A stretch of 43,732 nucleotides of DNA from Bacillota bacterium (GCA_023421115.1 JAEZUI010000126.1:1-43732), one strand, 5' to 3'. Positions 26,114-35,922 are shown, numbered from the stretch's first letter. Notes: generated from the sequence alone by a model not told the origin. Numbers and translations are program-made.

Positions 26114-26172
26114 AGAAAGCTGATGTCGGAGTTGGTGAGGATGGCAATTCATTTGAAAGGAGAGAGTTAAAT

Positions 26173-26640
26173 TTGAAAATAAAGTCAAAAGGAATATTTA
26201 ATATCTTTTTCTCTATACCCTTTTTTGTTGCGTCGGTTGCTTTTCTTACTCAAATACCACAGGTTATAAAAATTGGATTTAATTCTGATACATTTTTCTG
26301 GCTGTTAGGCATAGGTCTTACAATGTATATTGACTATATCTTTTTTATGTTAATCAAGATACATAATTATTCGATTGAACTAACCGATGATGGCTTAAGT
26401 TACTTTTTTATTTTTAGGAAAGAGAAACTTTTTATTGAAATTGACAAAATGTATTGTATAACTCATATGCAAAAGAATGGGACTATGTTAAATATTTACG
26501 AAATTATTTTCCAAGACAAGTCTAAAATGATTTTTTGCACAAATAATTTAACCGAAAGTGAAAAAGACCTCGTAGTTCAAAATATTCAAACAAGATCAGG
26601 AAAAAGCTTTATGAGCAAAAAGTCGAATTTGATTTTCTAG
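26173..26640 (+). CDS. Small membrane protein with PH-like C-terminal domain
   Basis: 155 residues from a TTG start behind AAAGGAGAGAG; a longer frame from 26110 exists but lacks a ribosome site. Two membrane helices (~8-30 and ~42-62) are followed by a ~90-residue beta-rich part (YSIELTDDGLSYFFIF, KLFIEIDKMYCI, LNIYEIIFQDKSKMIFC), similar in layout to bacterial PH-like (YdbT/bPH) membrane proteins. The end may be frameshifted: one frame over, codons after 26620 read KLYEQKVEFDFLDVAPA. Function unknown. Confidence 0.55.
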   Translation: MKIKSKGIFNIFFSIPFFVASVAFLTQIPQVIKIGFNSDTFFWLLGIGLTMYIDYIFFMLIKIHNYSIELTDDGLSYFFIFRKEKLFIEIDKMYCITHMQKNGTMLNIYEIIFQDKSKMIFCTNNLTESEKDLVVQNIQTRSGKSFMSKKSNLIF

Positions 26641-27171
26641 ATGTTGCACCAGCTATTAATGATGTGGTTATCCACTGAAGGTGATGTTAGAAGCAATTAA
26701 AAGCATTTCTGTAAGAAAATCAAAAGGTTATGAGGTTGCTGTCGAAAAGTTTATAAAGAATCCTTACTGGGATTTCAATTTTGCTATACCTCTAAACCTT
26801 TTTCAAATAAACTATTATGATAAATACAAGTTCCTGTACTGATTCTCCTTTCCGAAAAGAATAAGGCTTTTAATCTGAAGAATTTGAACATTTTATATTG
26901 ACCAATTCATTGTTAATTGGGAATAATGAAAAAAGTAATGATAATATCGGCAAAAATAAAGACGGTAATTATGAAGGACACAGTTCTATTAAGAACGGGC
27001 GTCATATATGGGGTGGCATCAATTTTTTTAGAACAGATGAACTTGATTGCAAGTTGACAAAATAATATTTTCAGCATAGCTTAATATTAGTGATAAGTGA
27101 ATATTTTATTCATTTAATCATTTAATCATTTGATTTATTGATTTATTTATACTATTATGTAAAGAGGAGTG
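26641..27171 (+). pseudogene. Gene remnants, including one copy of a dispersed small-gene segment
   Basis: Short open stretches without an intact gene. 26683-26841 reads MLEAIKSISVRKSKGYEVAV... ending in a stop. 26881-26988 matches 36414-36521 with two differences over 108 bases and encodes FEHFILTNSLLIGNNEKSND. After the match it runs on as a different tail (IKNGRHIWGGINFF) to a stop at 27062. The end of the region carries the ribosome site GAGGAG for the next broken gene. Confidence 0.6.
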
Positions 27172-28739
27172 ATGAATTTGTTTTAAAAAAAGTTATTTAC
27201 GATGGTTTTTGCATTAGTGGTATTGGTTATGAGCATTAGTGCGGCAACTGTTTTTGCAGCAATAGGAGATGGAGCAAAGCCGATATCAGTTAACAGCGAG
27301 GTTGTCGATAAGTTAGCATCAAAGGATGCTATAAATAACTATGTGGTTGAACTAGATAAACCCGGAAAAGTAAATATAACCTTCAAACATGATAATGTGG
27401 AAAAATCTATTTCATTTTGGGAAGTTGATATGTTTGACAGCGATAAAAACAGTGTGATGGATAATTTAAGTCAAAAGGTGATGAAATAAGCGTTCAATCA
27501 ACGGTTCTTTATCTTGACAAGGGCACTTATTATATTAGGTTAGGAAGCCTGAGCATATTAGTAATAGTTCTGACGCAGATTATACTCTCTCTGTAAACTA
27601 TACAGAAAATATCGGACAGTATGAAATAGAAAAAAACGAAACTAAAGAAAATGCAACTTTAATTTCAGAAGTAAATAAGCCAATTACCGGGAATCTTAGA
27701 TCCAATGGTGATATTGACTTTTATAAATATACAATAACAAATCCCGGTAAAGTGAATATAGGTTTTGAACATGAAAATATTGAAAAATCACACTCATTGT
27801 GGGAAATTGACATGTTTGACAGTGAGTAAAACAAAGTGATGAATTCTTATTTAAATGGAGAAGAACAAAAAGGACAAATCAAAGGTTGTTTATCTTGACA
27901 AGGGTACCTATTACATTAGGGTAATGAAGAATGATGTTATTACTATTGGTTCTAAAGTAGATTACAATCTATCTGTAATATATACAGAAAATTTTGGCGA
28001 GTATGAAATTGAACAAAACGATACTAAAGAAAAAGCAACTTCAATTAACGAAATGAATAAGCCAATTACAGGTAATCTCAGAACTAATAAAGATGTTGAC
28101 TATTTTAAATTTGGAATGGTTGATTCCATCCAGCAAGGTGTATTTGAATTTTGACCACATGAATACTGAAAAAACAGTTCTTGGCTGGAATGTTTCTGTT
28201 TATGACATTAACGACAAAAAAATTCTCCAAATGCCTTCTGAGGGCACAGATTTAGCTTTAAAATCAAAGGAAATCAATCACGCAAAGGTACATACTATGT
28301 TAGTGTTGAGACAACACAGTACAGTTCTGCATACAGTGATTGTGATTATAACCTTGCAATAAATGGTAAGGGAAGTTTGGAAAATAATATTCAGATTAAA
28401 GTTTTATTAAATGAAAAGCAGATTCAATTTGACCAACCTCCAGTTATACAAAACGGTCGTACACTGGTACCTCTACGTGCAATATTTGAAGCTATGGACG
28501 CAACCGTTACATGGGATGAAAAAACAAGGACGGTTACTTCAATAAAGTTAGATACAACAATTGTTATGAAAATAGGCGACAATTTTATGACGAAAAACGG
28601 TACTAAAATTACCTTGGATGTTCCCGGTCAAATACTTAAGGGAAGAACATTAGTGCCGGCACGTGCAGTGGCTGAAAGCTTTGGTGCAAAAGTTGATTGG
28701 GATGCTAAAGCAAAAAGAGTAATAATCACTCAAAATTAA
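27172..28739 (+). pseudogene. Decayed secreted protein with PPC-like repeats and copper-amine-oxidase-N-like tail
   Basis: Pieces in three frames reconstruct one protein. It has a signal peptide (MVFALVVLVMSISAATVFA) and three ~120-residue repeats, each with a strand pattern ending in YLDKGTYYIR and joined by KPITGNLRSNGDIDFYKY or the like (pre-peptidase C-terminal type). The end is a Cu_amine_oxidN1 pair (RTLVPLRAIFEAMDATVTWD, RTLVPARAVAESFGAKVDWD). Lesions: in-frame TAA at 27184, frameshifts near 27480 and 27545, TAA at 27837, and frameshifts near 27850, 28130 and 28285. The last 120 codons are open. The repeats resemble those of the dockerin protein at 32645-35587. Clearly inactive. Confidence 0.85.
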
Positions 28740-28794
28740 TAAATGTAAAATCGGATAGTTAATACAGTATTTTGAAAAGTTAATATTATATATT

Positions 28795-28845
28795 GTAGAT
28801 GGCGTTGAGAAAGTTTTGTGGTGGATAACTTTTCAACGCCTCTAC
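28795..28845. repeat. Long imperfect hairpin after the decayed gene
   Basis: GTAGATGGCGTTGAGAAAGTT pairs with AACTTTTCAACGCCTCTAC with one bulge; no T-run follows. It could act as a terminator or be an RNA structure. Confidence 0.5.
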
Positions 28846-28886
28846 AACATAGGAAAATAAACTTAAAATCCATATTTGGAGATTGC

Positions 28887-29120
28887 CTAATATAGATTGA
28901 GAGATGTGTATGAAAAATAAAAACTATGTGGCATCACATCAAACTCCATAGTTTTAACTGCATCCATTTCATAATTATTTACAAAATCCTTCGCACCATT
29001 AACAGGGGATAATTTCTCCGAAAATATATCATCCGCCTGCCTATGTTTCAATGAAATTTTGGTTCTATATAGAGAAAAATTAATGTATCCAATTTCACCT
29101 TTTTTGCCTTCTTGTTGCAT
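28887..29120 (-). CDS. Hypothetical protein or gene fragment
   Basis: 77 residues starting MQQEGKKGEIGYINFSLYRT. The amino-acid composition looks coding, but there is no ribosome site before the ATG, no recognised family and no partner gene. Probably the tail of a lost gene, given the remnants around it. Confidence 0.3.
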   Translation of the reverse strand: MQQEGKKGEIGYINFSLYRTKISLKHRQADDIFSEKLSPVNGAKDFVNNYEMDAVKTMEFDVMPHSFYFSYTSLNLY

Positions 29121-29199
29121 AAATTTTACTTTTAGCAGATTGTTTTAAAGCATTGCATAAATATATAAGCGTTGAGGATTATAGCTGGAGGTCATTAAC

Positions 29200-31347
29200 A
29201 TGAAATTCAAACTAAATATATTTGTTTTTGTAATCCTTATATTCTTTTGTTTGACTACCTATTCATATTCTTCAAGTACATATAAATACGCATCTATAAA
29301 TGGAAGCCCTGATGGTAACGGCTCATTTGATAATCCCTGGGACTTAAATACTGCTTTTACAAGTAGGCAGGTACAAGCTGGGGATACCCTATATTTGAGA
29401 GGAGGAATTTATGATACGTCTTCAATTGGTGGCAAAAGTTTTGTATGCAGTTTAATAGGGAATAGTGACAATCCTATTACTATTATGCCCTATAACAGTG
29501 AAAAGGTTATATTTGACGGCAAGTATAATTCAAATGGAAACTCAATTGTGAATATAACTGGGGAATGGCTAATCTTTAAGGATTTTCACTTTACAAACAG
29601 CAATAAAAATAGAATTTCTTATACAGCTGACAGCTCAGATATACAAACTAATAGTGGAGTGGACTTTTCTGCTGCAAATTCAAAATTAATAAACTGTTTT
29701 ATTTATGATAACATCGGTGTAGGATGTGGTTTTTGGAATCCTGCAGTTAATTCAGAACTTTACGGCTGTTTGATTTTTAATAATGGCTACTACGATAAGT
29801 TTAGAGAAAGAGGAACTGGTCATAACATATATGCCCAAAATCTTAATGGTACAAAGTTAATATACGATAATTTTTTATTTAACAGTGTAAGCTATGGTCT
29901 GCACGCTTATTTTACTGGTGACAGCAGCGATCCTAAAAGAAATTATCAATCAGGTTTTGATATACAGAGAAATATAAGTTTTAACAATGGAGCGTTAAGC
30001 TTTAGTGGTGCATATAAAAGTAATTACCTAGTGGGTGGAATGCAGCCTTATAACAGTATTTATCTTAAAGATAATTTTGCTTATATGGGGACTGACTCAG
30101 CAGGTACAAATTATCAATTAGGCTATAGCAATACAAATATTGATTCTACCCTTGAAAATAACTATTCTTTTAGAAGTGGCCTTTCTTTTAATTTCATTAG
30201 ATTCAACGAAATAACCTTTGTTAATAATACTATTGTGAATAAAGGAAGGTCAACAGCTGTTTCGTGTACGGTTCCTGTGAAAGGTGATTTTGACAAATAT
30301 GTATTTAATAATAACCGTTATTACGGGAACGATTCAACTCTTTTTAAGCACATTAAGCAGGATGGTGATTCAAGTTCAGGAGACTTTTCTTTTTGGAAGG
30401 ATTTTACCCAAAGTGACAATGAGAGTACTTTTGCAAAAGCTTTACCTGACAAAAACATAGTTTCTGTACTGGCAAACAAATATGAAAAGGGTCGGGCAAA
30501 TGTTGTAATATATAATTATTTAGAAAGTAATTATCAAAAAATAGATGTATCCCACGTTTTAGAGAAAGGCTCCGAGTATTATATTTACGATGTACAAAAC
30601 ATTTTTGATAACCCTATATTAACTGGTACATACGATGGATCACTACTGGATTTGCCTATGAATTTAACTAAATGTCAGCAACCTAATGTCAATCTTGATG
30701 TAGATCTTAAGCATTCTTCAAAGGAATTTGCTGCTTTTTTAATATTGAGTCGTCCATTAGACGTAAATCATAAGATAGCTAAGGATTCTCATAACACTGA
30801 TAAAATTAAAAAATTTAATGACTTAGCAAACTATGAATGGGCCAAAAATCAAGTAAATACTCTTGCATCTATGGGGATAATCAACGGGACATCTGCTACG
30901 ACCTATAGCCCTGGAGAAAAAATAAAGAGGGCAGATGCAGTTGTACTAATAGTAAAGACGTTAGGATTATATGCGAATTTTTCTGAAAACTTTTCAGATG
31001 TTTCAAAGGAAAAATATTATTATGAAGCTGTGGGAGTTGCAAAAAAGCTTAACATTATATCTGGAGTCGGGGATAATAAATTTAATCCTGAAACTCCTAT
31101 TAAGAGGCAAGATTTAATGGTAATTGTACACAAGGCACTTAAAACTTCCGGCTTAACCATTGAAGATATTAATATATCAGAGCTGGAAATATTCAAGGAT
31201 GCTTTTGATATTTCTGACTATGCCCTAGAGAGTATAGCTCTTCTAGTTAAAGAAGGAATAATAACAGGGAATGCTAATAAAACGCTTTCTCCTTTAAAAA
31301 ATATAACAAGAGCGGAAACGGCTGCAATAATATATAAAATATATTAA
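29200..31347 (+). CDS. Secreted right-handed beta-helix protein with three C-terminal SLH repeats
   Basis: 715 residues. Signal peptide ~1-25 (FVFVILIFFCLTTYSYSSS). Residues ~30-430 resemble the parallel beta-helix family of polysaccharide lyases and related proteins: the opening YKYASINGSPDGNGSFDNPW with GDTLYLRGGIY and PITIMPYNSEKVIFDGK is characteristic of DUF1565-like/PL9-like helices. A beta-sandwich-like part follows. Residues ~535-715 are three SLH domains (VNTLASMGIINGTSATTYSP; AKKLNIISGVGDNKFNPETP; IALLVKEGIITGNANKTLSP) that bind the pyruvylated secondary cell-wall polymer. Catalytic residues for a lyase cannot be confirmed. A TGGAGGT ribosome site and a strong terminator frame it as a single gene. 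Confidence 0.85.
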   Translation: MKFKLNIFVFVILIFFCLTTYSYSSSTYKYASINGSPDGNGSFDNPWDLNTAFTSRQVQAGDTLYLRGGIYDTSSIGGKSFVCSLIGNSDNPITIMPYNSEKVIFDGKYNSNGNSIVNITGEWLIFKDFHFTNSNKNRISYTADSSDIQTNSGVDFSAANSKLINCFIYDNIGVGCGFWNPAVNSELYGCLIFNNGYYDKFRERGTGHNIYAQNLNGTKLIYDNFLFNSVSYGLHAYFTGDSSDPKRNYQSGFDIQRNISFNNGALSFSGAYKSNYLVGGMQPYNSIYLKDNFAYMGTDSAGTNYQLGYSNTNIDSTLENNYSFRSGLSFNFIRFNEITFVNNTIVNKGRSTAVSCTVPVKGDFDKYVFNNNRYYGNDSTLFKHIKQDGDSSSGDFSFWKDFTQSDNESTFAKALPDKNIVSVLANKYEKGRANVVIYNYLESNYQKIDVSHVLEKGSEYYIYDVQNIFDNPILTGTYDGSLLDLPMNLTKCQQPNVNLDVDLKHSSKEFAAFLILSRPLDVNHKIAKDSHNTDKIKKFNDLANYEWAKNQVNTLASMGIINGTSATTYSPGEKIKRADAVVLIVKTLGLYANFSENFSDVSKEKYYYEAVGVAKKLNIISGVGDNKFNPETPIKRQDLMVIVHKALKTSGLTIEDINISELEIFKDAFDISDYALESIALLVKEGIITGNANKTLSPLKNITRAETAAIIYKIY

Positions 31348-31357
31348 TCTGAATTAT

Positions 31358-31392
31358 AGGAGGTTACAAAAAACTAATTTTTGTAACCTCCT
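31358..31392 (+). terminator. Terminator of the beta-helix/SLH gene
   Basis: AGGAGGTTACAAAAA (31358-31372) pairs with TTTTTGTAACCTCCT (31378-31392). Confidence 0.85.
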
Positions 31393-31398
31393 TGTTAC

Positions 31399-31425
31399 GC
31401 CTCTTTCGAACGAAGTGAAAGAGGC
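31399..31425. repeat. Short perfect hairpin with GAACGAAGTGAAAG core
   Basis: GCCTCTTTC (31399-31407) and GAAAGAGGC (31417-31425) form a nine-base stem right after the terminator. The loop GAACGAAGT recalls the GAGCGAAGCGAG string in the stem-loop at the right end of the window. The remainder of the 31348-31649 gap holds a 22-codon frame at 31508 without a ribosome site, and the promoter of the next operon. Confidence 0.5.
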
Positions 31426-31573
31426 AAAGATGGAAGGGCTCGATTCCCTGGAATGCTGTACTAGTTAGGGGAATTGGTTAAGTTAACTTTGTTCTGAAAA
31501 AGAAACAATGAAATATTATGGCATTGCGGGTGCGTTTATTGATGCAAATGTGAATGATATAGAAGTAGCATTA

Positions 31574-31602
31574 TAGACAAATTGGTTTAAAGATAGTATA
31601 AT
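31574..31602 (+). promoter_or_regulatory. Promoter of the toxin-antitoxin operon
   Basis: TAGACA (31574-31579), 17 bases, TATAAT (31597-31602), 48 bases before the antitoxin ATG. Repeats of ATAATAAG just after the -10 could form part of an autoregulatory operator. Confidence 0.6.
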
Positions 31603-31649
31603 AAGCATATAATAAGTATATAATATTGCTACCGAGAGAGGTGTTATAC

Positions 31650-31937
31650 ATGATTAATATTAAGCCATCTGCGGCAATACGAAAAAACTACAATGAGATT
31701 TCAGAATTGTGTAAGCGTTCAGGAGAACCTGTTTATCTTACTAAAAACGGCGAAGGCGATCTTGTGGTCATGGACATTGAAACTTTTGCAAGAAGGGAAA
31801 GTATGCTTCGACTAAGGGAAAACCTGATTGCAGCAGAGGAAGGCAGGGCGAACGGAAAGTCAGGATATTCAATTGATGAAGTATCCAATATGATGAAAGA
31901 TGTTGTCAAAGAGGTATTAGATGGACAGCGTAAATAA
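31650..31937 (+). CDS. Antitoxin, Phd/YefM family
   Basis: 95 residues from the ATG at 31650 (GAGAGGTG ribosome site); an in-frame TTG at 31626 is less likely. The N-terminal DNA-binding part INIKPSAAIRKNYNEIS and the strand VYLTKNGEGDLVVMDIETFAR are the Phd/YefM fold. The C-terminal helical part, which binds and neutralises the toxin, follows. It overlaps the toxin gene by 17 bases. Such antitoxins repress their own promoter, here probably the one at 31574-31602. Confidence 0.9.
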   Translation: MINIKPSAAIRKNYNEISELCKRSGEPVYLTKNGEGDLVVMDIETFARRESMLRLRENLIAAEEGRANGKSGYSIDEVSNMMKDVVKEVLDGQRK

Positions 31938-32238
31938 AAACTATCAAGTAATTGTTTCTGATGAAGCCACTCAAATGTTGTTGCATCATGTTGGGTTTTT
32001 AGCACAGGTGAGTGAGGCCGCAGCATTAAGGTTAATTGAGGCTTTTCAGGAAAAGACAAATTCACTTAAACAGTTTCCAGACAGAAATCCATGTCTAAAT
32101 GATCAAATGCTTGCAGTGGGAAAATATCGGAAGTTTATACTGGAGAAACGTTATCTTTTGGTATATCAGATTAAAGAAAGTATTGTATATGTAGATGCAG
32201 TTGTTGATACACGTCAAGACTATAGATGGCTTTTGTAA
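31921..32238 (+). CDS. Toxin, RelE/ParE family
   Basis: 105 residues. The layout YQVIVSDEATQMLLHHVGFL, then helices and LKQFPDRNPCLND, then strands with YRKFILEKRYLLVYQI and YVDAVVDTRQDYRWLL is that of the ParE/RelE fold. The final D-x-R-Q-D-Y and the arginine before the C-terminus fit many members. Whether it cleaves mRNA (RelE-like) or poisons gyrase (ParE-like) cannot be told. The start overlaps the antitoxin end, the standard arrangement. Confidence 0.9.
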   Translation: MDSVNKNYQVIVSDEATQMLLHHVGFLAQVSEAAALRLIEAFQEKTNSLKQFPDRNPCLNDQMLAVGKYRKFILEKRYLLVYQIKESIVYVDAVVDTRQDYRWLL

Positions 32239-32570
32239 TATTGCAAACTTTTTGTCTATTATTTGCCAAATAATTTTTGTATGCTAAAAATATAGTGGGT
32301 TAAAAAGAGTAAGTTCATTGATAAATGCTATAACTTTTTGATTTGGCATTTTAATTTCAAGGTTCAATCTATAATGATAGCAATATTAGGTGTGGCTTTG
32401 TTTACAGGCTGTGTGTTTTGTTTTTCTCAAAAGTAGTCAAAGAAGTCGGATGGAGGATGGAGAGTCTTAATACTAAATAGTTGGTTTTGACAGTTAATAA
32501 GCTATTGCCTAAATATTAACATTTTTATATGGATGCTTATACTATAATGGTTATATGTTGTGTGATATAA
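32239..32570. other. Gap between the toxin gene and the dockerin gene
   Basis: AT-rich, no intact gene. A 20-codon frame at 32374 (MIAILGVALFTGCVFC) resembles a lipoprotein signal peptide cut short by a stop and may be a remnant. Confidence 0.4.
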
Positions 32571-32602
32571 AAAATACGCCACCCTTATAGATGGCGTATT
32601 TT
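32571..32602 (-). terminator. Terminator of the dockerin gene
   Basis: AAAATACGCCA (32571-32581) and TGGCGTATTTT (32592-32602) form a perfect 11-base stem; on the minus strand it is followed by T-rich sequence. Confidence 0.8.
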
Positions 32603-32644
32603 ATGAATTTAAAAATCAGAGAAATAGTTGGTTTTGAATAAGTT

Positions 32645-35587
32645 CTATATGCTGCTAATTATTCCTAATAGATACTGTCGCAATATAGCAAAGTCAATTG
32701 AATTGATTGCTCCATCACTATTTATATCTGCCGCAATATGTCCGGAAGGTGATGGGAATTTATCTATCATTCCAAGCAAGTACATGCGTAAATTTGCAAA
32801 GTCAATGGCGTTAACATTGTCATCTCCATTTATATCACCAATTTTTACTTCGGGTATTGGTTTGTTAATTGTTAAAGTATAGTTTGTTTCAATACTACCA
32901 TTAATAGCTATATAATATGTTTCACCTTTTTCTAGAGCATAATTAACACCTGAACAGTCACTAAGGCATACAGAACTTGGAAGTATGTCAGTAGCAGAGT
33001 TCATCACATTAACATTCACAGAGGAATCACCTAACAAGCTTAAAGTATAATTATACGATACTTCAGGAATAAATTTAAAAAAATCTTGGTCATTGGAGTA
33101 ATTTATTTTACCTGTTATAGGAGAGGCTTCATTTACAGTTTGTGCAGTAGCTGGTGAGTTCCCATAGTCATCATCTAATGATTCTATTATGAAATTGTAT
33201 TCAACAGGATCTGTATTTCCCCCTATTTTTAAGTAGTAGGTGTCACCTATATGCAAATCGCTAAAATACATAGATTCTTGAGTGTGAATTCCTAAGTCAT
33301 TAATAACTGGACTTTCAAACATTGTTATCATACTATATCTCTCATAATAATTTACCAGTTCGTTTGAACTGTCATAAAGCGATATTGCTTCGTTTGGTGC
33401 ACCGTCAACTCTAATATAACAGAACTTTGATGGTGCAGTAAAACTAAACACATCGCAATCTTCGTGAGAATATATTGAACCTTGAACTCTTTGGTTCAGA
33501 TTAACCGATTTTGAAGTACTTATTGTGTCACCATAATCTTCTTCAAGAGGACCAGTTATTGAAAAATTATAATTGGAGAGAAGTTTTTCGTAATCACCAT
33601 TAAATAATTTAATATAGTATTCTTTATTTTCTGTAAGATAGTAGTAACCACCCAATATTTCTATAGGGTTTTCAGAGCTATCTATGATTGTTAAATTATA
33701 ATACTTAGGTTCAAAAGCTTTCCCTAATATATTTGGCTTGTACGCACCTGATTTTTTTGGAATCAGACAATAAAAGTCAATATCACTATCAAAGATAAGG
33801 CTACCTGTAATTTCAACACCAGTTTCAATTCTAACAGCTTTACTAATGTCATTACCATTATCTTCTGCATAAGGACCGCTTACTGAAAATTCGTAATTAA
33901 TAAAAGAGTCAAGAATACCATAATTACAAAATCCTATGTAATATTTTTCGTTTTCTTCAAGTAGATAATATTCATTGATAGATTCTATTTCTCCATAATT
34001 GCTGTGGACAATAGGTGGATTAAATTTATTGCCAGATTCGTTTATGGAAATATCCAGTTTATATGCTCCACCCGTTTGGGGTATAAAATAATAATAGTCG
34101 ATGTCATCATTGTATATAAAGCTACCTGTAACTTTACTACCTATTTCAACCATACTTGCGTCATTGAAATCATCTCCAACATCTTCTTCAATAGGGCCTG
34201 AAATAGTAAAGTTATAATTGACTGGAATTTCAAAATCACCACGTTCACTAATTTGTATATAATACTTTTGGTTTTCTTCAAATATATAGTATCCAGACAA
34301 AGTATTTATTGGACGATTATACTCATCAAAAATAGTTTTGGTAAGCAAAGAATCCAGTGTATCTGAAGCAAGAGTTAGTTCATAAGTTCCGGTTTTTTCA
34401 GGAATGATATAAAAACTATCAACATCTTGATAGAATGAAAGATTACCATTAATGCAAGTTCCTACAGGAATTTTTGAAGAATATTCTTTTTCGTTTACGT
34501 AGTCATCAATAGGACCCTCTATTGAAAATTCATAATCGGGCAAAGCTTCTATTTGATCTTGTTTTGATATTTTTACAAAGTACCCTTCATTCCCTTTAAG
34601 GAGGAAATATTCGTCGACTGATTCTATTTCCTCATTGAGATTATTTAATATAGTTGCATCGAATCTATACCGTGTATGTAATTTATACATACCGGATACT
34701 TCTGGTACAAAATAATAATAATCAATATCCTGATCAACAAAAAGACTTCCGTAGACATTTTCGTTTGTTTTTATTTCTAGTGAATTGCTCATAGTGTTAC
34801 CAAAGTCTTCTGCCACAAATTTTATTGAGAAATAGTAAGTTGAATAAGTGTATTCGCTTTTATTTGATAGCTTAATATAATATTTTGTATTTTTATCTAG
34901 AATATAATACCCAAAGAAACTTTTTATTTCTTCATTTTTGTCTTTTAGGACAACTGTATTGTATTTGAAGTTGTCGTAAATATCTAAAGTATAAGCACCT
35001 GATAATTCTGGAATAAAACAATAATAAACACTTTGATTATCTGTAAGAGTTCCTTCATCGATATTGCCTTCTGTAATTTCAATAATGTTTTCGTTTGCAG
35101 GAATAATTTCAAAGTTATAGTCAACAGCACTTGAATATCCTATAATATTTATAGGATAAAAATATTGACTTGGTAGGTCTAAATAGAATTTGTTTTCTAA
35201 ACCAGCTTTAGTATTAAATTCATATAAAGTACTCCCGTCAATATCAGATATTTGAATTTTTACAGAATCGGAGCCGTTTATTGTAAGAACAAATGAAGTA
35301 CTATTAGTTGGATAGAATCCATATGCATTAATGTCAGGATAACTATAAACCTTATTATAGATTTTTGTGTTTTCTTTTATAGGGTGTGGATCATCAATAC
35401 CAGTATATGGATAGTAAAAACAATTATCTGAAGATTGTACTGTTGAGTTGTACAATACTGAAGAATCTTCTGTATAATTAGATGAAATAATAGAGGATTC
35501 TTGTGAGGCTGATAATCCAAGAGCATTGAGTTGTGTAATCATAATAAAAAATATGATTGTTGAAATGAAACTTAATTTTTTAAACAT
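32645..35587 (-). CDS. Secreted protein with about eight PPC-like repeats and a C-terminal type I dockerin
   Basis: 980 residues. Signal peptide ~1-26 (FISTIIFFIMITQLNALGLSA). Residues ~60-915 hold about eight ~105-residue beta-rich repeats. Each begins with VxGSLxxDxDIDYYYFxPExSGxYKL-type strands and closes with a K/N-YYIKL strand and an F-S-I-x-G-P linker; this resembles the pre-peptidase C-terminal (PPC) fold. Residues ~917-980 are a dockerin with two F-hand Ca2+ repeats, GDINGDDNVNAIDFANLRMYLLG and DINSDGAINSIDFAILRQYLLG (each given here split by key residues D, N and L). No catalytic domain is seen. The dockerin should attach it to a cohesin scaffold; the repeats may bind carbohydrate or protein. 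Confidence 0.9.
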   Translation of the reverse strand: MFKKLSFISTIIFFIMITQLNALGLSASQESSIISSNYTEDSSVLYNSTVQSSDNCFYYPYTGIDDPHPIKENTKIYNKVYSYPDINAYGFYPTNSTSFVLTINGSDSVKIQISDIDGSTLYEFNTKAGLENKFYLDLPSQYFYPINIIGYSSAVDYNFEIIPANENIIEITEGNIDEGTLTDNQSVYYCFIPELSGAYTLDIYDNFKYNTVVLKDKNEEIKSFFGYYILDKNTKYYIKLSNKSEYTYSTYYFSIKFVAEDFGNTMSNSLEIKTNENVYGSLFVDQDIDYYYFVPEVSGMYKLHTRYRFDATILNNLNEEIESVDEYFLLKGNEGYFVKISKQDQIEALPDYEFSIEGPIDDYVNEKEYSSKIPVGTCINGNLSFYQDVDSFYIIPEKTGTYELTLASDTLDSLLTKTIFDEYNRPINTLSGYYIFEENQKYYIQISERGDFEIPVNYNFTISGPIEEDVGDDFNDASMVEIGSKVTGSFIYNDDIDYYYFIPQTGGAYKLDISINESGNKFNPPIVHSNYGEIESINEYYLLEENEKYYIGFCNYGILDSFINYEFSVSGPYAEDNGNDISKAVRIETGVEITGSLIFDSDIDFYCLIPKKSGAYKPNILGKAFEPKYYNLTIIDSSENPIEILGGYYYLTENKEYYIKLFNGDYEKLLSNYNFSITGPLEEDYGDTISTSKSVNLNQRVQGSIYSHEDCDVFSFTAPSKFCYIRVDGAPNEAISLYDSSNELVNYYERYSMITMFESPVINDLGIHTQESMYFSDLHIGDTYYLKIGGNTDPVEYNFIIESLDDDYGNSPATAQTVNEASPITGKINYSNDQDFFKFIPEVSYNYTLSLLGDSSVNVNVMNSATDILPSSVCLSDCSGVNYALEKGETYYIAINGSIETNYTLTINKPIPEVKIGDINGDDNVNAIDFANLRMYLLGMIDKFPSPSGHIAADINSDGAINSIDFAILRQYLLGIISSI

Positions 35588-35922
35588 TAATAATTTTCCC
35601 CCTCTTTGAAGATGATAATAGATAACATTTTATATTATTACATGATAAAAGGCAAACGAATGATTTAAATCCTTTGCAATTTTTTCAACACTAGGGCGAA
35701 AACTTATTAAAAGGATTATTATATACTTATCTATATCTATTTAAGACCAAATGTGTATGATGTAACTATAGCCTACGGCGTATGGAAGAAAGGATTGAAT
35801 AGCTATTCGGGGACTGGTTCCTAGTCCCTGCCAGAATTACATGTATACTAAGTAAATTGTGTTTGATTTTTACATTTATTATAGTATAATTTTGTTCAGA
35901 TATATTAAAAAGGGGAAAATCA
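35588..35922. other. Divergent intergenic region left of the DUF3592 gene
   Basis: Contains the upstream region of the dockerin gene, a small perfect hairpin GGGACT/AGTCCC at 35810-35828, and a promoter for the rightward gene. No coding sequence recognised. Confidence 0.5.
35863..35890 (+). promoter_or_regulatory. Promoter of the DUF3592-like gene
   Basis: TTGATT (35863-35868), a 16-base spacer, TATAAT (35885-35890), 32 bases before the ATG at 35923. Confidence 0.5.

Noticed and set aside
31508..31576. 22-codon frame before the toxin-antitoxin operon
   Set aside because: No ribosome site and no recognisable similarity; too short to support.
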